Positions 34,601 to 45,835 of a stretch of 64,000 bases of DNA are shown here, one piece after another. The notes beneath the pieces were generated by a model. The model was given only the letters and a program-made list of their open reading frames with translations. It was not told the DNA's origin and ran no database searches. Origin of the DNA: Pseudofabraea citricarpa. Its lineage: Eukaryota; Ascomycota; Leotiomycetes; Helotiales; Dermateaceae. Every line of letters starts with the position of its first letter. Within the stretch, counting starts at the first letter, position 1. Position numbers and translations under genes: made by a program. The stretch covers positions 186,001 through 250,000 of the forward strand of contig JAPWGK010000035.1 of NCBI GenBank assembly GCA_029641185.1, given 5' to 3'.

Positions 34601-34895
34601 AACTTATCACCTTTTCGAAAATCCACCCAACGAGGGGCTCTATATCCATAACCCCAAAGCTGTGACGATCAATGGTCAGAAGTACGGCCAGTCCGACGCA
34701 CTTTCTGAAGTACAGAAGGTTGATGCAGGAGGAATCACGGCATCTACCACGACATTGGTTGGCGGCATTCCCTATTTCCGGGTTCTGGATGGACCATATG
34801 CTGGCTATCTGATTCAGGTCATGGGGGCTGAGACGGTCGAGGTTATCGATGGTAGGTGCTATGTCCGCACAAGAATCCTCCAGGAGGAGACTTAG
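31635..34895 (+). CDS. Large unrecognised protein with coiled coil and heptad repeats
   Basis: Four exons, 31635-31687, 31829-32838, 32888-33874 and 33973-34895 (introns 141, 49 and 98 bp), 990 aa. The first 330 residues are low-complexity, Ser/Arg/Lys-rich with acidic patches (SDEEDNESS, SDVESEDEVF). A compact middle region (about 400-530; YYPDGNVMCRIFPEDVAEE, SYLQKVALICNVLSNHKGP) looks folded, followed by a Pro/Gln linker and a second globular part (EIFVGHWKQVHGAKIYATF). A long coiled coil near 690-860 contains five heptads of EKDAKIL type. The end (VEVIDGRCYVRTRIL) resembles the end of the preceding protein (ITIDGEDYVEYRIL). Family not recognised. The first intron is open in frame, so retention is possible. 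Confidence 0.75.
34415..34518 (+). repeat. 21-bp coding minisatellite (EKDAxIx heptads)
   Basis: About five tandem 21-bp units (gagaaagatgccaagattct and variants) encode a heptad-register coiled coil. Confidence 0.8.
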
Positions 34896-35272
34896 GAGGC
34901 GAGCATGGATGGGGGACGAAGAAACGGCAGAGAGGTGCATGAAGATTACTGAAGAGTTTGTAGAGTACACATCTTGTTTGGGATAGGCGGGGCATACAGA
35001 TGGAGTGGAGTGAGAGAGGGAGACGGGGAGATGGGGAGAGAGTCTAGAGTATTGAAGAGTAGATGACTTTGTGTAAGATAGATGAGGTACCTTGAGATAC
35101 CCCGACTGGTCCATCGAGACCAGTCACTTCAAACCGAATAAATGAACCAATGGAAACGAACCAAGAAAAGACAGATGCAGGCTTTTTGAACCTCTTGAAA
35201 CAGTTTTACTTTCTTGAGTTTATTTTTTACTTCCTTTCTAATTGATGGACAGTTCTATGATTTCTATCCCGG
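34896..35272. other. Intergenic, convergent 3' regions
   Basis: Purine-rich then T-rich; no gene seen. Confidence 0.55.
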
Positions 35273-36928
35273 CTAAACACCTACGGCTTTCTCTACTGGC
35301 GCCTCTCCCGTCTTCTTCTCACCCTCAACCTCACCCTGAGTAGCAGTAGCAGTAGCAGAAGCAGCATCAGCAACTCTCTTCTTCTCCTCGCCAACCTCAT
35401 CCACATAGCCCTCCGTCTTCATATCCGACAAGCCGAGATCCTCCTCCTCCTCCGCCGTCCTCTCGTAGTCCTCCTCCTCGATCTGCGGGTCGCTGTCGGG
35501 CGCACACAGGTTCTGCACGTAGCTGCTAGCCAGCGGATCCTTGAGCACGAGGCTGAACTTGATCTCGCCCTTGATAGCCGTGTCGAGCCTGGCGAAGAAC
35601 TCGGCCCAGCGCGTCTTGGTCTCGCTCTCGAGGCCATCTCCACCCTCGCCCTCTGCGCCGTCGGGTCCCGAGAAGATCTGGCCCTTCAGGTCGTCGCGCA
35701 CCTGCGTCAGCAGGCCCTCGACCGTCGTGAAGCGCCCGCCGAGCGTGCCTGGGTTCACGGCGAGGTGCAGCTCGGGCGACTCCAGGAAGCACGACTCGGA
35801 TTTCAGAATGTCGCGCGCCAGGTCGATGGCCGTCTGGACGTGCAGCGTGATCTTCTTCCCCAGCAGCGGCACCTCGCCGCCCGTCTTCACCTCGTTGCTG
35901 CGGTAGCCGCAGTCTTCGCATACGGTGCTCATGATGACGACTTGCTTGAAGTGCGGGATCTCTACCATCTTCATGTGTGTTGTGCAGGGCCGCGTGCAGC
36001 CCGGGCATGTGGCTGGGAAGCTGTACACTTCGTTGGGGATGATCTCTGCATCGTCCTCCTCCGCACCGTCTTTCTTCTCGGCTCCGGTGGTCGTCGTCGT
36101 CGTTTGATCTTGGTTCTCCTCTGCATCTGCTGCACCCGAAAGACCTAGAGCTTCGTTCTGCTCAGGCGTCCGCGGATACTCGACACGAGCGAGCTTGCCC
36201 ACGCCATCTTTCTGATCGGGCTCGATCCACGAATTGCCCGCTGGGTCATCAAGCGCCACGCGGAAGGGGAAGGCGCTCCCATTCAGCATCTTCTTGCCCG
36301 TCGCGAGGATCTCCTCGATGCGTGCCCACACAGCCGGCTGTTCAGACTTACGCACCTCCTGCCCCGCCGCGAGATCCTCTAAGATCATCGACAGCAGGCC
36401 TTCGATATTGCTCAGCTGGCCCCGGCCCGGCGGCACCTCGATGTCCAGCTCGATGAACTTGACCACGCACGTATCGGACTTGACCACCTGGCGCGCGAAG
36501 TCGGCGGGGGTCGTGAGGCGCAACTCGTAGCGGGAGCCGCGCTGCTGGATCTCGCCTGCCGACTGGATCTCGGCGTTCTTGAAGCTGCAGTGCGGGCAGA
36601 AGAAGGACATGAGGATGATTTCGCGGAAGTAGGGGATCCGTGTGAGGAGGAGTCGTGTGATTCCCTGCTCTTGTCAGATTCCGACGGCCAGAGGAGGAGG
36701 GGGAGGAGGGGGGTGGGTATGTTATCTACATACGTTCTCGTGACAGTTCATACATAAACTCTCAATCTCATCCACGACCCGCTGGTCTTCTTCCTGTGCT
36801 TCTCCTCCACCTCCTCTCTCTTCTGGCACTCCTCCATTTCCCGTCGCCGTTGTCTGCTCGGCCTTCTTGCCTATGCTATCGAAGAAGTCATCGAAAGCCG
36901 CACCATCGGCTTTTGGTTCTTGCGCCAT
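35273..36928 (-). CDS. ZPR1: Zinc-finger protein Zpr1
   Basis: Exons 36734-36928 and 35273-36664 (69-bp intron) give 528 aa. The intron splits the first zinc finger: exon 1 ends CMNCHEN and exon 2 begins GITRLLLTRIPYFREIILMS, then FFCPHC. Two ZPR1 modules are visible: the first with CMNC/CPHC, and a second with CPGC (PATCPGCTRPC) and CEDC (STVCEDCGYRSNEVK). Each is followed by the double-psi barrel-like A-box (SNIEGLLSMILEDL; TTVEGLLTQVRDDL). The C-terminus is acidic then Ala/Thr/Glu-rich. Family knowledge: Zpr1 is an essential eukaryotic protein that assists eEF1A folding and shuttles to the nucleus. Confidence 0.95.
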
Positions 36929-37618
36929 GTTTTATTTTCGTTTTTCTCCGTCCCCCTCTGGTGTAAGGATGTGTGTATGCTAAAAAAAATTCGACAATGA
37001 GGTCTGGAGTCTGGGGTCTGGTTGCGGGATTGGTTGGTTGATGTATGTATGTATGTATGTATGTAATGGATGGAGGGGTCGCGAAATTTATTTTCTAACG
37101 CATGCATTTTGTGACTCGGCTTTGACTCTTGCCCCGCGAAAGGCTGACATGACAGGCACTGATCTGATGTCATTTTTAGCCCGCTCGGTTAGAAGGCTGT
37201 GGAAGGGAAAGGAGAGGGGATGGGTAAGCGAGACGATCGAACTTATGGAGACAGAGAGAAGGCGATAGAGAGAAAGAAATACATCTCCTGGGAATGCGAT
37301 AAGGTGGTAGATACAATATTATTCAATCTAATCATAGCAAGATTCATACAAAGAAGAATAATCAAGATTTGAGACATCATCTTCAACATTCTATTTCAAT
37401 CTCGTCTCTATGCATTATTCTACACTCTCTCCTCTCCTCTCTCGTGCACCCATCCACTCAACAAAGCACAAAGGAAATAAAAAAGGGGGGGTATCGTAAG
37501 CTGTGATCCTATCCTATCCCAAGAATCCCACCTGCACCGCAGTAAATGCCAAATCGTTCAATCCAAGTTCAAAAACAAACAAACAAGAACAGTAACACCT
37601 GCCTCCCCAATAATACAT
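36929..37618. other. Intergenic with ATGT microsatellite
   Basis: Upstream of ZPR1 and 3' of the TBC gene. Holds (ATGT)6 at 37041-37064; otherwise nothing recognised. Confidence 0.55.
37041..37064 (+). repeat. (ATGT)6 microsatellite
   Basis: Six perfect ATGT units. Confidence 0.9.
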
Positions 37619-40600
37619 CTAATCCAGCGACATACCCCTCTCTTCCTCTGCGGGCATCGGGGTCTGAACTGTCAAATCACCCACATCCGTCTCCGTATCC
37701 TCTTTGGTAGGGGTTGAGGGTTTCGAGATGACCACTTCTGGAGGTGGACTCTGATTTCCGTTGACTGCGGCTAATCGCTCGGCTCTCCTTAATGCATTCT
37801 TGGCCTCTCGTTGTCGGACGAGATCTTTCTCTGCTTCGATTGCCTTGGCTCGACGCGCTTCGACTTCTTCTCTTCGTACCACCTTTCTCAATCCCTCAGA
37901 TGCGTGGATCAGTCCATCGATGCTGATGGCATGGTTGGTCATCTGGTGATTGATGTATGTGTAGACACCAGCTGGCGTTGAGCATTGAAGCAGTTGCTGC
38001 TCGTTTAACTTCAGAAGAGCAAGCGCGACCTGGAAGAGAAACGTGCTTCCATCATTGACGCAGAGGACAACATCCCAAACTCTGAACAGTGCCTCAGCCG
38101 ACAAGCAGTCGGTGAAGACGCTTAGAAACCACTGAAATGTCAAAGCCTCAAGTTCGATGCTCAAATCCTCAAGATGAGCAGAAAGCTTTGGGAGAATAGA
38201 TGCAACGTATTGGCGTAAAACTTGTTGGTCGGCCCTGGATGCCATCAAGCTATGATCATAATATCCCCTTGGAAGAATATTTTCTATGATGCTTGTAAGA
38301 ACCCAGAAAGCATCTTCTGCAGTAGGCATGATTAGAAGAAGGCAGGCAGTGATCAGATTCATCCCTTGACAATATCCAACTTCTGCATTACGACGAGAAT
38401 ATGCCAGCAGCACCTCGTTGAGTTTAGCAACTCCAGGTCCTTTTCGAAAGAAGATATTATCGGTAAGTGTCCGATTAATGTCCATTTGAATCTGCGCAAC
38501 GATTGCTGGATCATCATCTTCCTCTTTTCGAGCTGCGAGGTCGTCATAGTAGCCTGGAATTCGGAGTGCAACTGCTCCAGAACATTCCGCCCAGATCTTT
38601 GCTCTGTAGGCAACGGGTATTCCACCCAGCACAAGGGATTTGAATTCGCTCCATTTAGCACGTCCGACCTTGCCTTTGTTGCCAAGGCCTGCGATACCAA
38701 TCATCTCTCCATCTGCCAATGAGACCTCTGGCATAACCGTCATAGGTCGTTGAGTTCTTGATTCTGCTGCTGCTGCAAATGCTGCCGCGGCAGCTTCTCC
38801 TTCTCGTTTCCTTTCTGCTCTCACCTTCCGGAGAAAATCGTTCCACTTTACAGTCTTGTCCCGCTGCAAGGAATCATGCACCTCACCGAGTTGTCGAAGG
38901 AGCAATTTGACAGGTTCAGCATCTTCCTTTGTCAAAGCGGCTGGTTGAGGGATCATCGTATCCGGCTTTGAGACGAGTGCAGCTTCAACTGATGGAGCAG
39001 CAGTTGTGCTTGCTGGAGGTACGAATCCACGTTCTTCGGCCATGAACCCCGGAGATTTAGGTACCTCGCCACCCTCCATTACTTCAAAAGCAGGCACACT
39101 ACCGGATGGCGTGTGTGAGAGTAACTCAGTCGGAAACGTCGCGATCTTTAGGTAATCTTGCCATCGTTTTGCCGGTTTCCCATCCTCGATTCTGTCGTCG
39201 TTGGATGATGGCGTGGCCGGCCTCGAAGCATCATCTAAAACTCCCTCATCCAGTACGACTGATGATCCACGTGCATGACCGATCATTTCTACTCGGCTAC
39301 CTCTCTTCGTTTTTCGTACTTGTTCAGCTGCCTCTCTTTGTCTCTTCTTTCTTCGTTGATCATAGATAAATCCAAATCGATCAGTAAGGAACTCTTGATT
39401 ATAGGGATTATTGTAAATCTGTGTCATGGTCGGCGGTTGCGCATCTGGTTCTAGTATAGTGTCCATCTCTACAGGTCCATAATTATCCAACCCACTTGTA
39501 GTACTGCTCTGGGGACTGGCTCCCATGGTATCCCAACGATCCTGAGGTGGACCTCGAACAGTACCCGAGTTCGCAGCTCCAGTAGATCGGCGTGGTGGTA
39601 TTGCCTTCGCGCCTGGTTTCGAAGGAACTGTCCTGGCTGACGAGACGGTCTTGACACTGGCGACCGATGGTGTCCTGTGACCTGGGGTTTGTCCAGTGCT
39701 ATTTGACCTCCCACGGGTATTCGAATCTGTATCTCTCGTGGCATTAATATTACCGGCAACTAACTTGGTAGCCCACATTGCCAGGCCCGATGGCTTTCGG
39801 TCGCGTGGGATGTTTCCTGACTGCATACTTGAAGCACGGCTTACGCTTCTGGTTGCCGGGTTCTGAAATATGTCGTTTTGCAGAACCGTGGGCCGATTAC
39901 TATTTACAGATTTCACTGGTCCGCCATTAACTTCGTCAATTATACTATTCGCCCGACTCGTCTTCCTGCTTGCGGTTCCCCAGATGTAGTCTTTCCAGCC
40001 TCGCGGTGCTTCTTTTGGTGGCTCTGCTGCGTCGGCATTCTTGAGAACATCTTTGACTCTGATTGTCTGGTCATTTGTTAATGAATCAAGCCCGCCAAGC
40101 GCAGACTCTGACATAGCATCGTTCATCAAACCCTCCAAGCCAGACTCATGACTTGGCTCCCTGTCTGCATTGTCATCTGCTGATTTTGACCCCGCCTCAA
40201 CTGCTCGCAGTCGCGTTTCCAAGTCTAGCGTTGACAATCCACACTCTAGAATTATCTTCCTCAAAGCCCTCTCCCTATCCTCTGCTTTGCGCCTCAAACT
40301 CGCAATTTGCGCATCCCTCTGGGCCAAATCCTCCGCAATCTGCCTGACCAACGCTACAGCCCCGTTCCTTGCAATCAACCGTTCAATGTGTTCGTCGTTT
40401 GCATGGTGGATAGATCCTGGGACATTGGTGATGCTGAGAGGCGCGTCGTCGAAGAGAGCGCTGCGGTCGAGCTGCGAGGGAGAAGTGGTCAAGCTTTTGA
40501 TGGAGGGGGCGGAATTCGAGGGCTGGTTTGCAGTGCCGTCGGTGATGGGGACTGAGAACAGACGCTCCTCTGTTGGAGATCCGGGAGAGAAAGACGGGAA

Positions 40601-41123
40601 GGATGTCAAAGACTTGTTGTCGGAAGAGGCGATCGAAGAGGCAGAGCTCGACATATAGGAGGCATATTTGCGAGGCTTGCTCCGGACGGTTTGTGATCGC
40701 TGCGAGCGTTGACTTCGTGCTGAGGCTGTTGAATGATGTGAGGCCGACCTTTCGAGAGGACGGCTGGCATCAAGATCCATCGCTGGCGGTGGTTGATCAG
40801 TACGAGGTTTTTTGTTGACACATGCAAGCAAGCCATGACGAGGGGGGGATGTTCGACTTACCACCTTCATATAACCTCCTTACTGTAGCCGAGAATGCAT
40901 CTGAGCGCGAGGAAGGATTCTTGATGAAGACAGCTTCGGTAAAGGCAGGATTGCAGAGATATTGGAAGTCGTATGGACGGTTCAGCAGGTGGTCCTGGAG
41001 TTGGAAATGTGTGTCGTGGGTGTCGAAAGAAAAAGTGCGTGGAAATGCAGCCATGTCGTGGGTACTGCTACTATATTCTGCGACGTCGTCATCCACATCG
41101 GGCCGGCAGGGGGGTCCAGGCAT
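37619..41123 (-). CDS. TBC-domain Rab GTPase-activating protein
   Basis: Preferred model: exons 40862-41123 and 37619-40782 (79-bp intron, gtaagtcg...cgccag), 1141 aa, starting MPGPPCRPDVDDDVAEY and joining RRLYEG to AMDLDASRP in frame. A shorter reading from the ATG at 40870 runs through the intron (1083 aa); I prefer the spliced form because of the consensus donor. The N-terminal 700 residues are Ser-rich and mostly disordered, with a short coiled stretch (LAQRDAQIASLRRKAEDRERAL). The TBC domain spans about residues 795-1030: GIPVAYRAKIW, the Arg-finger motif IQMDINRT, the Gln-finger motif YCQGMN and FQWFLSVF. A basic coiled tail follows. Family knowledge: TBC proteins stimulate GTP hydrolysis by Rab GTPases in vesicle traffic; the Rab target cannot be told. 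Confidence 0.88.
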
Positions 41124-41785
41124 AGCATAGGGCAGAGGCAGAGGCAGAAACAAGAAACAAAAACAGAAATAGAGCACACGAGCTGGTCTTCTTTAATTTT
41201 TCTTGATTTTCTTTTTGAATTCCCAGACAGCTACGAAGTTACTCCCGCTCTAATAATGTACCACGTTGGGGGGGACTTGTTGTGGTGCACACAGCTGAGT
41301 TAGTTGCCATGCGTGATGCGCCATAATGGCAACATATGCCGCAAAAATAATGGCGCATTCTTTGGCAGCTGCGAGCACCTTGTGAGCCCACAAAATAAGG
41401 ATGTCAGCTCCCGTTAGAGTTTATGCGGGAATGAGTGGTTGCTGTGGGAGTGATTCGCTACTGTGCTGTGCTGTGCTGTGCTGTGCTGTATGTGCTGTAT
41501 ATTATTTGGCTTTGCGAAAGGAGAGTCAGCAACAGAAGACGGATTAGTCAGCAGACAAGCAACGAAGCGACAGGCGAGAGCAACACTTGAACACTTGAAC
41601 CTCGCTGTATTCGCAGCCTCGGCTCCCGAATCCCCAGACTTTCTTTCCCCCGGCATCATCACTGCATTGGCATCTCCCCCGCTTCAAGCTGACACTCCAC
41701 TCCATAAGTACCTCCCTCTATTTCCTTCTAGCTCCTACCCCCTTTCTTATACCGTACCACCGAGTCATATGCTGCAGAGAGCAAC
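41124..41785. promoter_or_regulatory. Divergent promoter region (TBC gene and SDR)
   Basis: About 660 bp with an inverted repeat ATGCGCCAT (41316-41324) / ATGGCGCAT (41350-41358) and a (CTGTG)n run at 41461-41490. No gene supported. Confidence 0.45.
41461..41490 (+). repeat. (CTGTG)n pentanucleotide microsatellite
   Basis: Five perfect CTGTG units plus a partial one. Confidence 0.85.
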
Positions 41786-42849
41786 ATGGCATCTGTTGCG
41801 AAGAGACGGCTCCAGGCTCTGAGTGAGCAGCTGGTAGCGCCGATTGGTGACCAAGGCAACTTTGAGAGCATTCCCGTTCTCAAGAAGATCGCCCCCTCCT
41901 CAACCGGCCCCAGAGTCAAGGGCAAGGTCGTGATTGTTACAGGTCAGTTGCATGTCTGCCTGCACCCGATTCTCCATGGAGACCACGCTGCTCACCGTGT
42001 CGAAACCTAGGAACCAATAGTCCCCTCGGCATTGGTCGCGCGTCAGCACATCAGTACGCCCAGAATGGTGCAAGAGCCGTCTACATATGCGATTTCAACG
42101 ATTCCAATCTCGCCATCCACAAACGTGAAATTGCATCATTATACCCAGACGTAGACGTCCACACGAGAAAGTTCGATGCTGCAGACGAGAAGTCAGTCAA
42201 GGCTGTGGTCGACGATGCGGTCAAGAGCTATGGAAGGCTCGACATCTTTTTTGCCAATGCTGGAATCGTAGGGCAGAATAAGCTTTTCACAGATATCTCA
42301 GAGGACGAGTTTCTGGCCACCTTGAGGACTAATGTTGTCAGGTCAGTCAAGAACCGAAATCCTGCTAAACTCAACACTGACTCGGTGTCTAGCGTCTTCC
42401 TGGCTGCGAAATTTGCTGCTCCTGCTATGATGATCACTTCCGAAGAGAAGAAATATCCTTCTGGGAGTATCATCGGGACCGCCTCTGTCGCTGGTATCCG
42501 ATCTAACGCGGGTTCAACTGATTATTCTGCCTCGAAGGCCTCGGTCGTCTCGATGGCACAAACCATCGCATATCAGCTTGCTGGAACGGGTATTCGTATC
42601 AATGCCATCTGCCCTGGTGTGATCGAGACAGGAATGACGGCGCCTATGTACGATGCTGCGAGGTCGAGAGGGACAGAGAAGAAGATTGGTCAATTGAACC
42701 CGTTGAGGAGAGGAGCTCATGCAGACGAGGTTGCAAGGGTGGCTTTGTTTCTGGGTAGTGATGAGGCAAGCTATGTCAATGGACAGGCTTGGGCGGTCGA
42801 TGGAGGTTTATCAGCTGGCCATCCTGTTGTGCCTGGTAAGTTGGGTTAG
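41786..42849 (+). CDS. Short-chain dehydrogenase/reductase (SDR)
   Basis: Exons 41786-41942, 42011-42341 and 42393-42849 (introns 68 and 51 bp) encode 314 aa. The splice at the first intron rebuilds the cofactor motif VIVTGTNSPLGIGRASA (a Gly-rich loop with two extra residues, seen in some fungal SDRs). Other motifs: FFANAGI, catalytic Ser in IIGTASVAG, YSASKASV (Tyr and Lys) and INAICPGVIETGM. The second intron has no stop and is 3n long, so retention would add 17 residues; the spliced form (TNVVSVFLAAKF) matches the family better. The substrate cannot be predicted. A weak donor/acceptor pair just before the stop (42836-42868) was rejected as too short. Confidence 0.88.
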
Positions 42850-43083
42850 ATCTCTAATCCCAACACAGACATGCGATTACTTGACGCTGTATGAAATGAG
42901 GCTGCTGTATACTGGTAAGTTTCCATTGTGACCTCTAATGGCCAAAGCCTGGCATGTATTGAAAGTAGTACTTTGAAAAGATATCCGGGAAGTTTTATGC
43001 CTTTTTGCACTGACAAAACTGCATCTTTCACTTTCAAATACTCACATCTCCTGATATAAAATGCAAGGTCTCATTATGTCTCT

Positions 43084-43138
<55 letters not shown>

Positions 43139-43875
43139 TTTGTTTTATATCTCTATTCCAATCGTAATAGGAAGATAAGTTGCTTGCATTAAAAAAAAGA
43201 TTGATTCTTTCTACAGATGGGGGTATTATTGTGAATAAATTGATGCTTGAAAATATATTTTATTCTACCATGAATAATACTTTTATTCTCCGCTGACATA
43301 CATCTTAAAACTCATGATCACTAGTTACTATATCAAGAGAAAGTCGAGCTGACTTATTCACACTTCTACAATCTATGGAATGCAAACACGATTTTCCCGC
43401 AATTTGACAGGCAAACCAATCTAAAAATCCATTACTCTCTTAAGGAAGTGAATGGGCTGTGTAGTTTACTTCAAACAAGAGGCCCCTAAATTTGAGCGAA
43501 AAACAAGTTTCTGTGGTGATAGCTTGCGTAGGGGGAAGGCACATCCAATCTGATTTCGTCCTAACTTTTATCGCATCGCATCAAATCAAGAAAGTGATCC
43601 TGTTTAATTCTCCACCACACACCACTTTTCTCTGCCGTAGGCAGTTCTAAACGGAGCTGGAAAGACCTATCAATTACAGTGAGCCTTCCTTCCTCAAGAA
43701 GCAAGCGAAGACAGAACTTAAGCCCATCGCAAACTTCCTCATCCACTTCACATACTCTCATATCATCTCATCCCATTCCATCGCTCACTCTTGTCTCGTC
43801 GTCAAGACACCCATCCAGCTTCATCTTCTTACCTGCGACGACATCCGCATCTGGCATATCTTACAACAAATAAAC
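42850..43875. other. Intergenic with CT microsatellite
   Basis: About 1 kb without a supported gene. A (CT)n tract lies at 43083-43136. The last 200 bp form a pyrimidine-rich leader for the next gene. Confidence 0.55.
43083..43136 (+). repeat. (CT)n microsatellite
   Basis: About 54 bp of CT repeat with one TTT interruption. Confidence 0.9.
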
Positions 43876-45835
43876 ATGCAAGAACAAGCAGCTCCAAAGC
43901 CCGCAGGTGATAACGGCAAACACGAACCACCAGTCAAACCAAACCTTAAACCGGCATACGATGAAGTCCCTGGCTCGAGCTCTGGTACCAATGAGACGCA
44001 AAGTGCCAACCACTCTCTCCATGACCCTTCGTTGCGAGAACATGATCCTAATGTTCATAATGGACCTCATGGACGTAATGGTGGCCTTGCAAATAATGGC
44101 CAGAATGTAGGCAATGGAGGTAATGGAGTTGCCACAGGTAATGGACCTACCACAGGCAATGGCATCGGCGCAGGAAACGAAGCCAATACTGGAAACGGAG
44201 CCAACAATGGAAACGGGACCAACGGAAGTAATGAAGCCAGTGTCGACAATCCAGATAACTCCAACGACGAGAATGCGCGCCCTGCATCTCGATTCCAAAA
44301 TCTTTTTGATGGTAGAGTCAGCACACGTATTCGAGACTTTAGGAATTCAATTTCATGGCGCCCCAAGAAGAAGGATCATCCGAATCGATCTCCAATCGAC
44401 AATATTTCGGTAAGATAAACCTATACTTCTATCCAGGTTGGACTTTGGACATTCAATATATGTGAATACTGACTGTTATTTTCTTTAGGGTCGAGGTTCT
44501 ACTCACGTAAGTAACTTCTTAGGCACATAGACTAGCCGAGGAGCTTTGATTCATTGATTTTGGCCAATTCGATGTCACGTTCTCTTATTCTCCTTGATGG
44601 CTCCAGATGTAGACCTCAAAACTAATGCTCTTTTTTTCTCTTCTTGGCAGTTTCCACCACCGAATTCAGGAGGAAGTGGAAGTAAGAATACTGTTGGAGA
44701 AAAAGACCCAACGGATAGTTTGACGAGGAGAAACACAGCACCATCTTTGCCTACAGCAGCATCACTTGGTTTAAATGGCGAGGGTATGGGAGGAGCTACG
44801 TCAGGACCGTTATCTCCAGGTATGAACTCTTGATCTCAACGTCAACCAACCTGGCTAGATTAGTGTCTCCTTTGAAACGGTCCAGTGACTGCAGAGGAAT
44901 GGGGTCATGAAGAACCTTGTCACTTGAAATGTGTCCCATACTGATAATGGAATTTCCCATAGCTCAACTCGCTACGGGAACTAGTGACATTGAAGATATT
45001 GAAAGACTGGTTGATTCAGCTTTAGGTGCAGACGGGAACGGACGACCTAGTCCTCACAGCAATGTCAGTCCCAAAACAAGTAATACAATTGAACCGTTTA
45101 ATCGACAAGCTGGTCAAAATGGTGGAGGTCTAGAAGTAAGTGATAATCACAGAAATAGCCAAAGAAGTCAACTCACCGAGATAGGAAACACCTGGTGGTA
45201 CCAGAACTGCAGCAGCTGGAAGCGATCAAAACAATGGCACAAACTCACAGGTGAGATGAATGCTGGGATTTGCAGAAATGTGCTGATCAAAATGGCAGAC
45301 TTCTGGTGGAGCTCAAGGCCAAGAAGGCGAAGGCAGTGGTGAGAATAATGGAGGCCAACAGGTAACTCAAACCGTTGGGTGAGAGAATGTTACTAATTGA
45401 AGGTCTAGAATAATGGAGGTTCCTCTACAACCAATCAAGGCAACGGTGCGAATGGCGGTCAACAGGTAAGTCAAGCGATGGTAAGAGAGAAACCTACTTA
45501 CAGAGACTTTAGAACAACGGAAATTCTTCTACAGGTGGTCAAGGGAATGGCCAGAACAATGGACAGGTAAGACTACTCTCGAGCATGGATAAATACAAAA
45601 TTCTGACTGGAACAGAGCACTGCTGGCGCCGGAGCTGGAGAGGCTGGAAATGGAGCAGGTGGAAGCCAAGAGGTAAGATGCACGAGTTGATGAAAAGTTC
45701 ACTTACTGATTTATATAGCCGAGCCCCAATATGTCAGGAGCCCTACAAGGTGAAGAGCGACGTACATGGCACAAAAGAGCAGCTAGTAAGATCAGAGAGA
45801 TTCTGAATAAGAAGCTACCCGGTCCTCCAAAGTAA
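43876..45835 (+). CDS. Unrecognised Gly/Asn-rich protein encoded by ten exons, several tiny
   Basis: Exons: 43876-44409, 44489-44506 (18 nt), 44651-44819, 44963-45135, 45185-45250, 45299-45361, 45409-45465, 45513-45566, 45616-45672 and 45719-45835; 435 aa. Introns are 46-49 bp in the 45.1-45.7 kb array and 79-144 bp before it. Exon 1 carries Asn/Gly repeats (GNGANNGNG-like) and then a basic region (SRFQNLFDGRVSTRIRDFR). Exons 5-9 are all phase 0 at both ends, 54-66 nt, and encode Gly/Asn/Gln-rich units mostly ending in Q at a CAG-gt junction (for example NNGGSSTTNQGNGANGGQQ and NNGNSSTGGQGNGQNNGQ). The C-terminal exon is basic (RRTWHKRAASKIREILNKK). No domain recognised. All junctions keep frame, which supports the model, but RNA evidence would be needed for each tiny exon. 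Confidence 0.72.
45136..45672 (+). repeat. Array of five intron-plus-mini-exon units (~101-115 bp each)
   Basis: Units 45136-45250, 45251-45361, 45362-45465, 45466-45566 and 45567-45672 each consist of a 47-49-bp intron and a 54-66-bp exon. Units 3 and 4 are recognisably similar in both exon and intron (gtaactcaaac vs gtaagtcaagc; aataatggaggttcctctac vs aacaacggaaattcttctac), indicating tandem duplication of an exon with its intron. Confidence 0.7.

Noticed and set aside
35526..36008. 160-codon ORF in another frame of ZPR1
   Set aside because: Arg/His/Ala-rich shadow frame of the GC-rich ZPR1 coding sequence.
42836..42868. Possible last intron of the SDR gene (gtaagt...acacag)
   Set aside because: Only 33 bp, shorter than any other intron here; the unspliced ending (HPVVPGKLG) fits family C-termini.
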